A stretch of DNA of 64,000 nt from Akkermansia sp. (lineage in GTDB: Bacteria; Verrucomicrobiota; Verrucomicrobiia; Verrucomicrobiales; Akkermansiaceae): the NCBI RefSeq assembly GCF_020860705.1, contig NZ_JAJBTT010000038.1, positions 1-64,000 of the forward strand, read 5' to 3'. How positions within the stretch are numbered: the stretch's first letter is position 1; the number at the start of each line of letters is the position of its first letter. The notes beneath the pieces are model-generated. The model ran no database searches. It was not told the DNA's origin and was given only the letters and a program-made list of their open reading frames with translations. Positions 8,971 to 17,835 of the stretch are shown here, one piece after another. The position numbers were made by a program, and so were the translations under genes.

Positions 8971-9822
8971 TTAGTCCGCTTTCTTTCGCTCCCTGATTTG
9001 AACCGGAAAATCAACCGGAACCTTTACGGTCTGCAAATCATCCCACATCCGCGCATGCACATATACCCGCCTGACGCTCCGGGGGAAAAGATAAAACCAT
9101 TCCTGATTGTCCCTGTCGCCCCCAAAACATGAGGTGCCCCGGCACCGGAAAGGAACAGCCGCGCCCTCAGCATCTGTAAACCACACGTCCTTGATCCCCA
9201 TATGATCCGGCTGCCAGAGAGCAACCATCTTCTCCGGTTCCTTCCGCACCGCTTTCCTGCCGGCCATTTTTTTCTTCAGACGTTCCCACACATACATTTT
9301 CCGCCGGCACGGCCATGTATCCCGAACCCTGAGCACCACGCCTTCTTTCACCACAGCTTCAGCCCCTTTTTTCAAATCCAGGGGAACAGCACTGGTTTCC
9401 TTGATAGTACGGGAAACGGTCACCGCAATTTCCCCGGTCAGCCGGTATCCCTCCCCGGATCCCACCTCCGGCGGCACTCCAAATGCAAGATGGCACAGTG
9501 AAGAACGGAAAGCCTCATTTTTTCCGGAGCCGTCATCCGAAGGCCACACGATTCTGACGCTGCAAGGCGAAATCTTTCCATCCCTCCCCGCCAGCCTCAG
9601 CTTTCCCTCGGGCATCGTCCTCACTGCCCTCCAGGGAGCATTGAGTTTCCAGGTCATTATTCCCTCCATTAAAAATTCCTTTTCAGAAAAGGGATTTCTG
9701 GACCGGGCGTCCGGATTCACGCTGACCGACTCGGGAACGAAAAGAGGTTCACCGGGGTCTTGCGCCATCAAGATACCGGATAAGGCAAACAAGACGCACG
9801 ACAACAATAGACGGGTAGCCAT
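8971..9822 (-). CDS. Secreted protein, member A of a local paralogous family
   Basis: This 283-residue protein has a signal peptide (residues 1-20, ending LMAQ) and is otherwise soluble. I do not recognise a named family. Its plan matches the two proteins at 42957-43883 and 43888-44691: an exported N-terminus, a middle stretch with the pattern G.(Y/W)(R/I)(L/V).G followed by a basic-acidic mixture, and a final strand pair ending (K/I)VPVDFPVQI here and (K/I)(V/I)PVDMKI or PVDIKI in the others. The gene is alone, 31 bp downstream of the polyprenyl synthase start-side neighbour's stop and on the same strand orientation. Function is unknown. Confidence 0.75.
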   Translation of the reverse strand: MATRLLLSCVLFALSGILMAQDPGEPLFVPESVSVNPDARSRNPFSEKEFLMEGIMTWKLNAPWRAVRTMPEGKLRLAGRDGKISPCSVRIVWPSDDGSGKNEAFRSSLCHLAFGVPPEVGSGEGYRLTGEIAVTVSRTIKETSAVPLDLKKGAEAVVKEGVVLRVRDTWPCRRKMYVWERLKKKMAGRKAVRKEPEKMVALWQPDHMGIKDVWFTDAEGAAVPFRCRGTSCFGGDRDNQEWFYLFPRSVRRVYVHARMWDDLQTVKVPVDFPVQIRERKKAD

Positions 9823-9853
9823 TTCTGCACACCCGGCAAATCAATTGGCCGCC

Positions 9854-10864
9854 TCAGGAAATCCTGCAATCGTTGAGCAGCTCGTCCATGTAAAAGGTCA
9901 TCTCCGCCAGGGCTTCACGGTATTCCGTCTGGGGAAGGAGCCACAGGATTTCACGGGCGGCCTCATTTTTTTCCAGAGCCACCTGGATCGCCTTGTCCAG
10001 GGCCTCCGCAAAGACAGGATTGTCCTGGAAGGAGGAATAATCCACCACTTCACGGTTTTCAATGGCGTCCCTCAGCGTAGCTTCCACGTTCCTGTCCCCG
10101 CATTCCAACAGGTTGAAAATGGGAAGGGTCAATTTGCCCTTGGTGGCGTCCGTGTGGAGCGTCTTGCCGGCGTCATCCTCATCTCCCACCATGTCCAGGC
10201 AGTCGTCGTAAATCTGGTAGGCCACCCCCAGCAGGTCACCCAGCTGGTAAAGTGATTCCTCCACTTCCGGAGCCACTCCGGATATCCAGCCCGCCCCACC
10301 CGTGGCTGCAGAGAACAGGGAAGCGGTTTTTTTCCGGATGATTTCAAAGTATTCCTCCCGGGTCATGCTTAGGTCATACAGACGGCTGGACTGGGCCACC
10401 TCTCCCTGGCATACGTCCCGGACGGTGTTCGCCAGCCTGCGGCAGAATTCCGTGCTGCCGAATTCCGTACCCAGCACCATGGCATGGGAAAAGAGGACGT
10501 CCCCCAGCAGCACGGCCAGGCTATTGCCCCACAGGGCGTTGGCGGTGGCCTCGTCACGGCGCTTGTCGGCCTCGTCAATCACGTCATCATGCACGAGGGA
10601 GGCCAGATGCACCATTTCCAGCAGAGCGCCCAGCCGGATATGGGCCGGCTTGATGCCGCCCGTAGCCCCGGCTACCAGCAGAACGAGGGCTGGCCGGAGC
10701 ATTTTCCCCTTGGACTGGCACACTGTTTCCATGTAATCGGTTACTTCCGGGTCAAAACAGGATGCCTGGGCTTCCACAAACTCAGAAACTTGCTTCAATT
10801 CAGGCTTTACCAGTTGAAGATAGTGTTTCTGGGATCGTAATTTCGAAAAGAACGGGATGGACAT
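9854..10864 (-). CDS. Polyprenyl diphosphate synthase (IspB-like)
   Basis: This trans-isoprenyl diphosphate synthase has 336 residues from the chosen ATG. Both aspartate-rich motifs are present: HDDVIDEAD (first DDxxD) and YDDCLDMVGDEDD (second), with GKMLRPALVLL upstream and GKLTLPIF downstream. The enzyme condenses isopentenyl diphosphate into the long side chain of menaquinone or a similar quinone; chain length cannot be read from the sequence. The ATG at 10864 gives the family N-terminus MSIPFFSKL, whereas the upstream ATG at 10942 would add 26 atypical residues. It diverges from the lar operon. Confidence 0.88.
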   Translation of the reverse strand: MSIPFFSKLRSQKHYLQLVKPELKQVSEFVEAQASCFDPEVTDYMETVCQSKGKMLRPALVLLVAGATGGIKPAHIRLGALLEMVHLASLVHDDVIDEADKRRDEATANALWGNSLAVLLGDVLFSHAMVLGTEFGSTEFCRRLANTVRDVCQGEVAQSSRLYDLSMTREEYFEIIRKKTASLFSAATGGAGWISGVAPEVEESLYQLGDLLGVAYQIYDDCLDMVGDEDDAGKTLHTDATKGKLTLPIFNLLECGDRNVEATLRDAIENREVVDYSSFQDNPVFAEALDKAIQVALEKNEAAREILWLLPQTEYREALAEMTFYMDELLNDCRIS

Positions 10865-11066
10865 GATATAAAACGAGAGCCGGCACTGGTCAGCGCCGGA
10901 ACAATTGTGGCATATTTGAAGTTCTCTAGCAATGTATTTCACAGGTCATCGTTGCATGGCCGCAGGGAATTTTGCCAAACCCGTGCCGCCGGGCGCTGGC
11001 GACCCTCCGGAGATAAGGCTCACTTTGACCTTGAGCCGGGATGTTTTCCTTCTACACTGGTTCATC

Positions 11067-12287
11067 ATGAGAGTCTTGGTCTACGATTGCAGCGCAGGCA
11101 TCAGCGGAGACATGAATCTGGGCGCCCTGATTGATTTGGGCGTGGACCGGGAAATCCTGGAACGGGAGCTGTCCAAATTGCACGTGCATGGGGAATGGAA
11201 GCTGGAATGCCGCCAGGCGCAGCAATCCGGCATCCAGGGAACGCGGGTTGACGTGCTGACGCCGGAGGAAGCCCATGCCGCCCATGGCCATGCACACCAC
11301 CACCGGACCATGGCGGACATACGCAGACTGATTGAAACAAGCGGCCTTTCAGATACCGTTAAGCGGACGGCCCTGTCCATTTTCTCCCTGCTGGCGGAGG
11401 CGGAAGCCCGGGTGCACGGCACCACTCCGGAGGAAGTCCACTTTCATGAAGTGGGTGCGGTGGATTCCATCATTGACATCACGGGGGCCGCCATCTGCCT
11501 GGAAATGCTCCGGGTGGACGCCATTTTCACCGGCCCCGTGGAGCTGGGTTCCGGAACCGTCACCTGCCAGCACGGGACGATGCCCGTTCCGGCGCCCGCC
11601 ACGGCTCTGCTGGCGCGCCATTTCCAGGCCACCCTGAACGGAACTTCCCATGAAGCAACCACTCCCACCGGAGCCGCTTACGTGGCAGCCATGGCCCAGC
11701 CCGTCCCATCCCCGCTGTCCGGCCGCATTACCGGAACCGGCTATGGCATAGGCCACCGCCAGGGGCTCCCCCTGCCGAATATTCTCCGGGTCATGCTGGT
11801 GGAAACGGAGGACGAGGCCCCTTCCCCGGAGCTGCTGACGGAGCTGTGCGCCAACATAGACGACATGACGCCGGAACAGACCGCCTACCTGGCGGAAAAG
11901 CTGATGGAGGCCGGGGCGCTGGATGCATGGCAGGAATCCATCTGCATGAAAAAGGGCCGACTGGCGGCCAAGGTCTGCGCCCTGTGTCTTCCGGAACAGG
12001 CGGATGGCGTCCGGGAGGCGTTTTTCCTGCACAGCAGCACGCCGGGCATCCGCCAGCATGACACCTGCCGCCACATCCTGCGCCGGGAAAGCGCACCCGT
12101 ATGCACGCCCCATGGCACAGTCCATGTAAAAACCTCTTTCATGAACGGGCGCCCCCATCACAGGAAGGCTGAATTTGAAGATTGCCGGACTCTGGCGGAA
12201 ACCACCGGGCTTCCGCTGGAACAGTGCCAGTTGATGGGGCTTTTCCCCAATCCTTCCCATGACGACGCTCCCACAGATTCCGTTTGA
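11067..12287 (+). CDS. larC: Nickel-pincer cofactor biosynthesis protein LarC
   Basis: LarC is a CTP-dependent nickel insertase that completes the nickel-pincer nucleotide (NPN) cofactor first found in lactate racemase. The 406-residue protein begins with the family hallmark VYDCSAGISGDMNLGALIDLG and carries VHFHEVGAVDSIIDITGA (about 129-146). A histidine cluster (HGHAHHHR, about 75-82) could bind nickel. The whole protein is one frame, unlike the split, frameshifted larC of Lactiplantibacillus plantarum. The start was set at the conserved MRVLVYDC; an upstream in-frame ATG at 10932 would add 45 non-conserved residues. It overlaps larE by 29 bp. Confidence 0.92.
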   Translation: MRVLVYDCSAGISGDMNLGALIDLGVDREILERELSKLHVHGEWKLECRQAQQSGIQGTRVDVLTPEEAHAAHGHAHHHRTMADIRRLIETSGLSDTVKRTALSIFSLLAEAEARVHGTTPEEVHFHEVGAVDSIIDITGAAICLEMLRVDAIFTGPVELGSGTVTCQHGTMPVPAPATALLARHFQATLNGTSHEATTPTGAAYVAAMAQPVPSPLSGRITGTGYGIGHRQGLPLPNILRVMLVETEDEAPSPELLTELCANIDDMTPEQTAYLAEKLMEAGALDAWQESICMKKGRLAAKVCALCLPEQADGVREAFFLHSSTPGIRQHDTCRHILRRESAPVCTPHGTVHVKTSFMNGRPHHRKAEFEDCRTLAETTGLPLEQCQLMGLFPNPSHDDAPTDSV

Positions 12288-13074
12288 ACGGCTGCGCGCC
12301 GTCCTGCTCCGCGGGGAACGCATCGCCATAGCCCTGTCCGGCGGCCTGGACAGCAGCGTGCTGCTGGCCGCTGCCGCCGACATTCTGGGGGCGGAGCATT
12401 GCCTGGCCCTGACTGCACAAACGCCTTACGTGATGGAGGAGGAAATGCGGGACAGCGCGGAGCTTTGCCGCCGCCTGGGCGTACGGCAGGAAAAACTTTC
12501 CTTCCCCATCCCGGCCTCCATTGCAGACAACCCGCCCCTGCGCTGCTACCTGTGCAAACACGCCCTGTTTTCCGCCCTGAAAGCCAGGGCTGCGGAAGAG
12601 GGCTTCCCCCTGCTGGCGGACGGCTCCAACATGGACGACCTGAGCGATTACCGCCCTGGACGCAAAGCCTTGCAGGAACTCGGCATCGTCAGCCCCTTTC
12701 TGGAAGCCTCCATGGACAAAGCGGACATCCGCCGGCTGGCCCGTGAACTGGGTCTGCCGGAATCCATCAGCGGCAAGCCGGCCTATGCCTGCCTGCTCAC
12801 CCGGCTGGAGCACAACCGCCCCGTGACGGAAGCCATGCTGAAACGCGTGGATACGGCGGAAACCTTTCTCCGCTCCCTGGGCTTGAAAGGCTGCCGCGTC
12901 CGGGTCCACGGGGAAGACCTGGCACGCATTGAACTTCCGGAAAAGGAACGCCTTTTGTTCCTGAACAGGGAGCTTGCCGCCCCTGTGGCGCATCGCCTGC
13001 GCGAACTGGGCTTCCGCCACATTGCCCTGGACCTGGAAGGATATTCCAGAGGAAGCATGAATGAACCATCATGA
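12259..13074 (+). CDS. larE: Sulfur transferase LarE of nickel-pincer synthesis
   Basis: LarE adds the two sulfurs to the pyridinium cofactor precursor. The 271-residue protein shows the PP-loop SGGLDSS (about 26-33), which adenylates the substrate. Three cysteines stand at C96 and C99 (CYLC) and C178 (YACLLTR). C178 lies where the sacrificial cysteine of L. plantarum LarE sits. The CxxC plus this cysteine is the pattern of the iron-sulfur LarE type, reported for Thermotoga, in which a [4Fe-4S] cluster carries the sulfur and the enzyme can turn over. That subtype is inferred. The gene overlaps larC by 29 bp and larB by 4 bp. Confidence 0.92.
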   Translation: MTTLPQIPFERLRAVLLRGERIAIALSGGLDSSVLLAAAADILGAEHCLALTAQTPYVMEEEMRDSAELCRRLGVRQEKLSFPIPASIADNPPLRCYLCKHALFSALKARAAEEGFPLLADGSNMDDLSDYRPGRKALQELGIVSPFLEASMDKADIRRLARELGLPESISGKPAYACLLTRLEHNRPVTEAMLKRVDTAETFLRSLGLKGCRVRVHGEDLARIELPEKERLLFLNRELAAPVAHRLRELGFRHIALDLEGYSRGSMNEPS

Positions 13075-13826
13075 ATGACATTACCGCCATCCTGCACCAG
13101 CTTGAGGAAGGCCGCCTTTCCACGGAGGAAGCGGCGGAAAGGATCAGGAACGCCCTCGCGCCCGCGTCTTCCCATACGGACATTGATTATGACCGCCTGG
13201 AGCGCACCGGATGCCCGGAAGTGATTTACGGGGCGGGAAAAACCCCGGACCAGATTGAAGAAATAACCCGCAGCCTGCTGGCCGCCGGACAGAACGTGCT
13301 CGCCACGCGCCTGAACGCAGATGCGCTGGACCACCTGGCCCAGGCTTTCCCGGAAGCGGACATGCACCCGGAAGCGCGCCTCATGCGCATTATCCCGCGG
13401 CCCGTTCCACCAACGGATGGTTTCATTGGCATCGTCAGCGCGGGCACCTCAGACCAGTCCGTGGCGGAGGAAGCCGCCCTGACGGCGGAATTCCTGGGCA
13501 GCCGGGTTCTCCGGTACCGGGACTGCGGCGTGGCGGGACTGCACCGCCTGGTTTCCCATCTGGATTCCATCCGCCAGGCCACCGTGCTGGTAGCCGTGGC
13601 GGGCATGGAGGGGGCGCTCCCCAGCGTCCTGGCCGGGCTGGTGAAAGCTCCCGTGATTGCCGTGCCCACCAGTGTGGGTTACGGAGCCAATTTCCGCGGC
13701 GTAACCACCCTGCTTGCCATGATGAATTCCTGCGCCAACGGCGTCTCCGTGGTCAACATAGACAACGGATTCGGCGCCGGATTCAACGCCCACCTGGTCA
13801 ACAGCCTGGCGTCCCGGTCCCGCTGA
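13071..13826 (+). CDS. larB: Nickel-pincer cofactor carboxylase LarB
   Basis: LarB carboxylates and hydrolyses nicotinic acid adenine dinucleotide in the first step of NPN synthesis. The 251-residue protein has the PurE/AIR-carboxylase-like core: GIVSAGTSDQSVAEEA (about 123-138), VAGMEGALPSVLAGL (about 179-193) and PTSVGYGANFRG near 203. Its ATG overlaps the larE stop as ATGA, making a strictly coupled larC-larE-larB unit. The order differs from the lactobacillar larA-E operon, and larA, larD and a nickel transporter are absent from the window. Confidence 0.92.
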   Translation: MNDITAILHQLEEGRLSTEEAAERIRNALAPASSHTDIDYDRLERTGCPEVIYGAGKTPDQIEEITRSLLAAGQNVLATRLNADALDHLAQAFPEADMHPEARLMRIIPRPVPPTDGFIGIVSAGTSDQSVAEEAALTAEFLGSRVLRYRDCGVAGLHRLVSHLDSIRQATVLVAVAGMEGALPSVLAGLVKAPVIAVPTSVGYGANFRGVTTLLAMMNSCANGVSVVNIDNGFGAGFNAHLVNSLASRSR

Positions 13827-13932
13827 ATGCCGCAGGAAGCCGCTTTTCCATGACGGAACCGCAGGCATCCGCCATGGACAGATTCCCCTAATAGGGGTTA
13901 AATGGCCCGGAAGCATCCCTTACCATTCCGTC

Positions 13933-15393
13933 ATGACCAGATTTCCTCTTCTCCATTTCCTCTCCTGCTCCCTGGTGGCCCTGGCCTCACAGGCGCTGGG
14001 GTGGCAGCCTTCCGGAGAAACCGTCCCCCCCGCTCCCCAGGAATTCCGCGCAGCCTGGATTTCCACCGTCCATAATATTGACTGGCCTTCCCGCTCCGGC
14101 CTTTCCGGCGCGGCCCAGCGCGCGGAGCTGCTGACGATCCTGAATACCTGCGCCCAGCTGAAACTGAACGCCGTGTTTCTCCAGGTGCGGCCGAACGCGG
14201 ACGCCCTGTACCAGTCCTCCCTGGAGCCATGGAGCCAGTGGCTTTCCGGTCCCGGCGTCAATCCGGGGTATGATCCCCTGGCCTTCGCCATTCAGGAAGC
14301 CCACCGCCGCGGCATTGAACTGCACGCATGGTTCAACCCTTTCCGGGCGAAGGCCAACATCAAGCATGCCGTGGGCCGCAACCATATTTCCCTCACCCGT
14401 CCGGACCTGATGAAGCGCAACGGTTCCGTGCTGATCATGAATCCCAGCGCCTCCTCCGCCCGTGACCACGCGCTGAAGGTCATTCTGGACGTCGTACGCC
14501 GGTACGATATTGACGGCGTGCACCTGGACGACTATTTCTACCCCTACCCCACGCCCGGCCGCGCCTGGTCCCCCGCCAGTTTCGGCGACGGCAAGACGCC
14601 CTCCCAGCGCCGCGCCTATATTGACGATTTCGTGCACGATATGTACAAATCCGTCAAATCTTCCAAACCCTGGGTGCGCGTGGGAATCAGCCCGTTCGGC
14701 ATCTGGAGGCCGGGCGTGCCCGGAGGCATCGAGGCCGGCGTAGACGCCTACGAGCACCTGGCCTGCGACGCCCGCAAGTGGCTCTCCCGAGGATGGGTGG
14801 ATTACCTGGCTCCGCAGCTCTACTGGCGTTGCAGCCCGGCCAAACAGAGCTTTCCGGCCCTGATGCAGTGGTGGGCCGCCCAGAATACGAGCCGCCCGGT
14901 ATGGCCCGGCATCGCTACGGCGCGCATCATGAGCAGCGAGGATCCGGGACGCCCCGCCTCTGAAATCGCCGCTCAGATCAATTACTCCCGGACCCTTGCC
15001 AGAACCGCCGCCGGGCAGTGCTTCTGGAGCGTCAAATCCATCATGAGGAACGCCGGAGGCATCCAGAAATACCTGAACAAGCTGTATCCTGCCATGGCCG
15101 TTCCTCCGGCGATGCCGTGGTGCGGAACCGGCGCGCCCGGCCAGCCGCAGAATTTTTACGTGGCGGACAACGGTTCCACGGTGACCCTCTCCTGGCAGCC
15201 GTCCGGCAATCCTTCCCGGAAGTGGGCCGTCCAGGCGCGCTACGGCAGCCAGTGGGCCACGCGCATTCTGCTGCCGGGCAACCAGACCCGCGTGACGCTG
15301 CCCAAATCCTTCCTGGGAGATGCGGCGTCCATCGCCGTCAGGGGCGTCAGCGCCTACGGAGCCCAGGGCCCGGCGGTGGCGGCCAGAAGATAG
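13933..15393 (+). CDS. Secreted glycoside hydrolase-like protein (GHL10/YngK type)
   Basis: The 486-residue exported protein has a signal peptide (about residues 1-23, ending ALG). A GHL10 (DUF187-type) TIM barrel follows, with the typical opening EFRAAWISTVHNIDWPS (about 36-52) and VFLQVRPNADALY, GIELHAWFNPFR and DIDGVHLDDYFYP (about 192-204). The acidic pair in HLDDY is where the family places likely catalytic residues. The last 90 residues (NFYVADNGSTVTLSWQPSG) resemble a fibronectin type III module. Related enzymes act on bacterial cell-wall or host glycans; the substrate here is unknown. It lies about 105 bp after larB. Confidence 0.85.
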   Translation: MTRFPLLHFLSCSLVALASQALGWQPSGETVPPAPQEFRAAWISTVHNIDWPSRSGLSGAAQRAELLTILNTCAQLKLNAVFLQVRPNADALYQSSLEPWSQWLSGPGVNPGYDPLAFAIQEAHRRGIELHAWFNPFRAKANIKHAVGRNHISLTRPDLMKRNGSVLIMNPSASSARDHALKVILDVVRRYDIDGVHLDDYFYPYPTPGRAWSPASFGDGKTPSQRRAYIDDFVHDMYKSVKSSKPWVRVGISPFGIWRPGVPGGIEAGVDAYEHLACDARKWLSRGWVDYLAPQLYWRCSPAKQSFPALMQWWAAQNTSRPVWPGIATARIMSSEDPGRPASEIAAQINYSRTLARTAAGQCFWSVKSIMRNAGGIQKYLNKLYPAMAVPPAMPWCGTGAPGQPQNFYVADNGSTVTLSWQPSGNPSRKWAVQARYGSQWATRILLPGNQTRVTLPKSFLGDAASIAVRGVSAYGAQGPAVAARR

Positions 15394-15492
15394 AAAAGTC
15401 CCTTTTCCGGAGGCTTCCGGTGAAAAAAGAAAAAAATGCCTGATGACCGAAGTTTTTTGAACGATTCAAAATACATCCATGTCCAAACTTCC

Positions 15493-16254
15493 ATGAATTC
15501 CCATGGCGCGGACATGACCAGAAGGTATTTCATCGCTCTCTCTTCATTGGCGGCGCTCGGAACAATCAGCCAGGCCCGGGCAACAGGGCCATCCATACAA
15601 CCACAGCACAACATGACTAAGAATCAAAATCCCTCCACGGTCGGCTATGCCGACGGCAAGTACGTATTACCGCCCCTGCCGTACGCTTACGATGCCCTTG
15701 AACCCATGCTGGATGAAAAAACCGTGCGCATCCATCATGACAAGCACCATGCGGCCTATGTCGCCGGCGCGAATGCCGCGGCCGAAAAGCTCCGTGAAAT
15801 TGCGGATGGCAAGCTGGACGCCTCCGCCACCACCAATTGGGTGCGCAACCTGTCCTTCAATGTCTCCGGCCACGTGCTCCATACCATTTACTGGACCAAC
15901 ATGACTCCCGATCCCAAGAAGGAACCGCAGGGTCCGCTGGTGGACGCCATCAAGGAAAAATTCGGTTCCCTGGAAGCCATGATGAAAGAATTCAAGGCGG
16001 CTTCCCAGGGCGTGGAAGGCTCCGGCTGGGGTATTCTGGGCGTGGATCCCGTCAGCAAGACGCTGGTGATCTGCGGCGCTGAAAAGCACCAGAACCTGGA
16101 AATCCCCGGCCTCGTCCCCATCCTCGTCTGCGACGTCTGGGAACACGCCTATTACCTGAAGCACCAGAACCTCAGGGCCGACTACATTGAAGACTTCTGC
16201 CGCCTCATCAACTGGGACGACGTAGAACGCCGTTACCAGGATGCCATGAAGTAA
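15493..16254 (+). CDS. Exported Fe/Mn superoxide dismutase with Tat-like signal
   Basis: This is an iron/manganese superoxide dismutase of 253 residues from the chosen ATG. Metal ligands are visible as the first His of IHHDKHH, the first His of SGHVLHTIYW, and Asp and His of CDVWEHAYYLKH. Ahead of the enzyme lies MTRRYFIALSSLAALG followed by SQARA, which looks like a twin-arginine signal, so a folded, metal-loaded enzyme would be exported. That suits an anaerobe living at the oxygenated mucus layer (inference). Starts at 15436, 15493 and 15514 all keep the RR motif. Metal choice cannot be told. Confidence 0.88.
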   Translation: MNSHGADMTRRYFIALSSLAALGTISQARATGPSIQPQHNMTKNQNPSTVGYADGKYVLPPLPYAYDALEPMLDEKTVRIHHDKHHAAYVAGANAAAEKLREIADGKLDASATTNWVRNLSFNVSGHVLHTIYWTNMTPDPKKEPQGPLVDAIKEKFGSLEAMMKEFKAASQGVEGSGWGILGVDPVSKTLVICGAEKHQNLEIPGLVPILVCDVWEHAYYLKHQNLRADYIEDFCRLINWDDVERRYQDAMK

Positions 16255-16283
16255 TATTCATTTTCAAAATCACTCAAACTATA

Positions 16284-16323
16284 AAAACCAGGGCGGGATT
16301 GTATTAATCCTGCCCTGGTTTTA
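16284..16323 (+). terminator. Terminator after superoxide dismutase
   Basis: A 15-bp stem with one G-T wobble (aaccagggcgggatt with aatcctgccctggtt) has a 5-nt loop, is followed by TTTTAT, and starts about 30 bp after the stop codon. Confidence 0.88.
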
Positions 16324-16730
16324 TATTAATTTTCAGCAATCATTCTTTGGGTGTGAGGATGATCACGCATCTGCTGATCAGGCTTTTTTTGTTTTTTATA
16401 AATCCTCTTGCCTAAAATATGAGTGATAGTGCAAAATTGATCACTATCATATTTTGGATATCAGAAGATATTCCAGTCTTTCCACTACATCAAAAAATAC
16501 AGTAATACCTGTTTTATCAATAATCCTTGGAAAAATAGATTTTGATATTTTCCTTTCCATATATAAATTATAAAGATTAACCTATTTTGATACCGGCCTT
16601 CCCGAGTTCCAGCCAACAACATATATAGCCCCTTCATTCAGGCTATTTTTTGCATGGATTCCAGCCCGCTCTTGCATCTGGAGCAGTAATAAGGCATACT
16701 GCGGCGGACTAATTATCTATCTCCACGCGC
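16324..16730. other. AT-rich intergenic region before the cytidylyltransferase fusion gene
   Basis: About 400 bp, much more AT-rich than the surroundings. It contains a bulged inverted repeat (16415-16431 with 16441-16455, arms AAAATATGA and GATAGTG) and the promoter candidate at 16672-16700. No gene is visible. The base composition is compatible with a regulatory region or a small acquired piece. Confidence 0.5.
16672..16700 (+). promoter_or_regulatory. Sigma70-type promoter for the fusion gene-murJ unit
   Basis: TTGCAT (16672-16677) and CATACT (16695-16700) are separated by exactly 17 bp. The predicted start is about 24 nt upstream of the ATG at 16731. The -10 hexamer is the same CATACT seen at the first PEP-CTERM gene. 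Confidence 0.5.
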
Positions 16731-17822
16731 ATGAAAAAAGTTTTCGTCTCAGGCTGCTATGACATCGTTCACGCCGGACATATCCAGTTTTTTGAAGAAG
16801 CCCGAGCCCTGGGCGATTACCTGATTGTCTCCTTTGCCTCGGAACCCGTGCTGTGGCATCACAAGCAGCGCAAGCCCTCCATCCCGGACGAGCACAAGAA
16901 AGTCCTGCTGGAAAGCCTGCGCATGGTGGACAAGGTCATTCTGGGGACCGGCATGAAGAAGGGGCTGGATTTTGAAGAGGAATTTCTTCAGGAAAAACCG
17001 GACATCCTGGCCGTGACGGAGGACGATCTTTACAGCAGCATCAAGAAAGAGCTGTGCGCCCGCGTTGGCGCGAATTACGTGGTGCTCCCCAAAACGCCAC
17101 CCAAATTCGCCCCTGTTTCCACCACCATGCTGGTCAACCGTATCAAGGCCCCGTCTTCCGTGCCGCTCCGGGTAGACTTCGCCGGAGGCTGGCTGGACGT
17201 CCCCCGGTACGCCAGAAAAGGTTCCTATGTGGTCAATTGCGCCATCACTCCCATGGTTTCCCTTTGCGAATGGCCGTATGAAAAACGTTCCGGACTGGGA
17301 GGCAGCGGCGCATGGGCCATGCTGGAAGGGCGCGACCCGGTTGCTTCCGAACTCGCCCTGGGCGTCGGCTGGCAGGATCCCGCCGTCATTGCGGAAACGG
17401 GGCTGTGCGTATGGCGCTCCGGCAGTTCTCCCGTGCTGGACGTCAAGGGCACGGGTGACTTCCTGGAAGGCAGAATGGCCATCCTGTACACGGGAGAGGA
17501 ACACGACACCCCGAAGATGGCGGACGAACAGCGCGACTACGTGCGCATTTCCCAGTCTTCCCTGATTGCCCGCACCGGCGTGCTGGAACGCAACATCAAC
17601 ACCCTGGCCGCAGGGGTGGCCCTGTATTACAGTGTACAGCTGGACGAAGGAATGCGGCCTTTGCCGGATATTCCCAATGCGCTTGCCAAAAAGTACCTGG
17701 GCGGCGGCTACGGAGGATACGCCCTGTACCTCTTCCCCTGCCGGGACGACCGCGACCAGGCCGTCAAGGATAACCCGGCCATGAAGCGGGTGGAGCCGTA
17801 CTGCCGTCAACTGTTCAATTAA
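16731..17822 (+). CDS. Fused cytidylyltransferase and GHMP kinase-like protein
   Basis: This 363-residue protein joins two enzyme domains. Residues 1-135 are a nucleotidyltransferase of the cytidylyltransferase group, with FVSGCYDIVHAGH carrying the HxGH motif at 14-17. From about 144 a GHMP kinase-like domain begins with PLRVDFAGGWLDVP and shows the glycine-rich SGLGGSGAWAM (about 186-196) and the C-terminal LGGGYGGYAL (about 322-331). The kinase part is short (about 220 residues). The pairing suggests phosphorylation of a sugar or polyol followed by activation to a nucleotide derivative, as in heptose or glycerol-type cell-surface precursors; the substrate is unknown. murJ follows 13 bp later. 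Confidence 0.8.
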   Translation: MKKVFVSGCYDIVHAGHIQFFEEARALGDYLIVSFASEPVLWHHKQRKPSIPDEHKKVLLESLRMVDKVILGTGMKKGLDFEEEFLQEKPDILAVTEDDLYSSIKKELCARVGANYVVLPKTPPKFAPVSTTMLVNRIKAPSSVPLRVDFAGGWLDVPRYARKGSYVVNCAITPMVSLCEWPYEKRSGLGGSGAWAMLEGRDPVASELALGVGWQDPAVIAETGLCVWRSGSSPVLDVKGTGDFLEGRMAILYTGEEHDTPKMADEQRDYVRISQSSLIARTGVLERNINTLAAGVALYYSVQLDEGMRPLPDIPNALAKKYLGGGYGGYALYLFPCRDDRDQAVKDNPAMKRVEPYCRQLFN

Positions 17823-17835
17823 ACCGCGTTTTTTC

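Noticed and set aside
10865-11066. A riboswitch or nickel-responsive element before larC
   Set aside because: I found no conserved riboswitch core or clear inverted repeat in this short divergent region.
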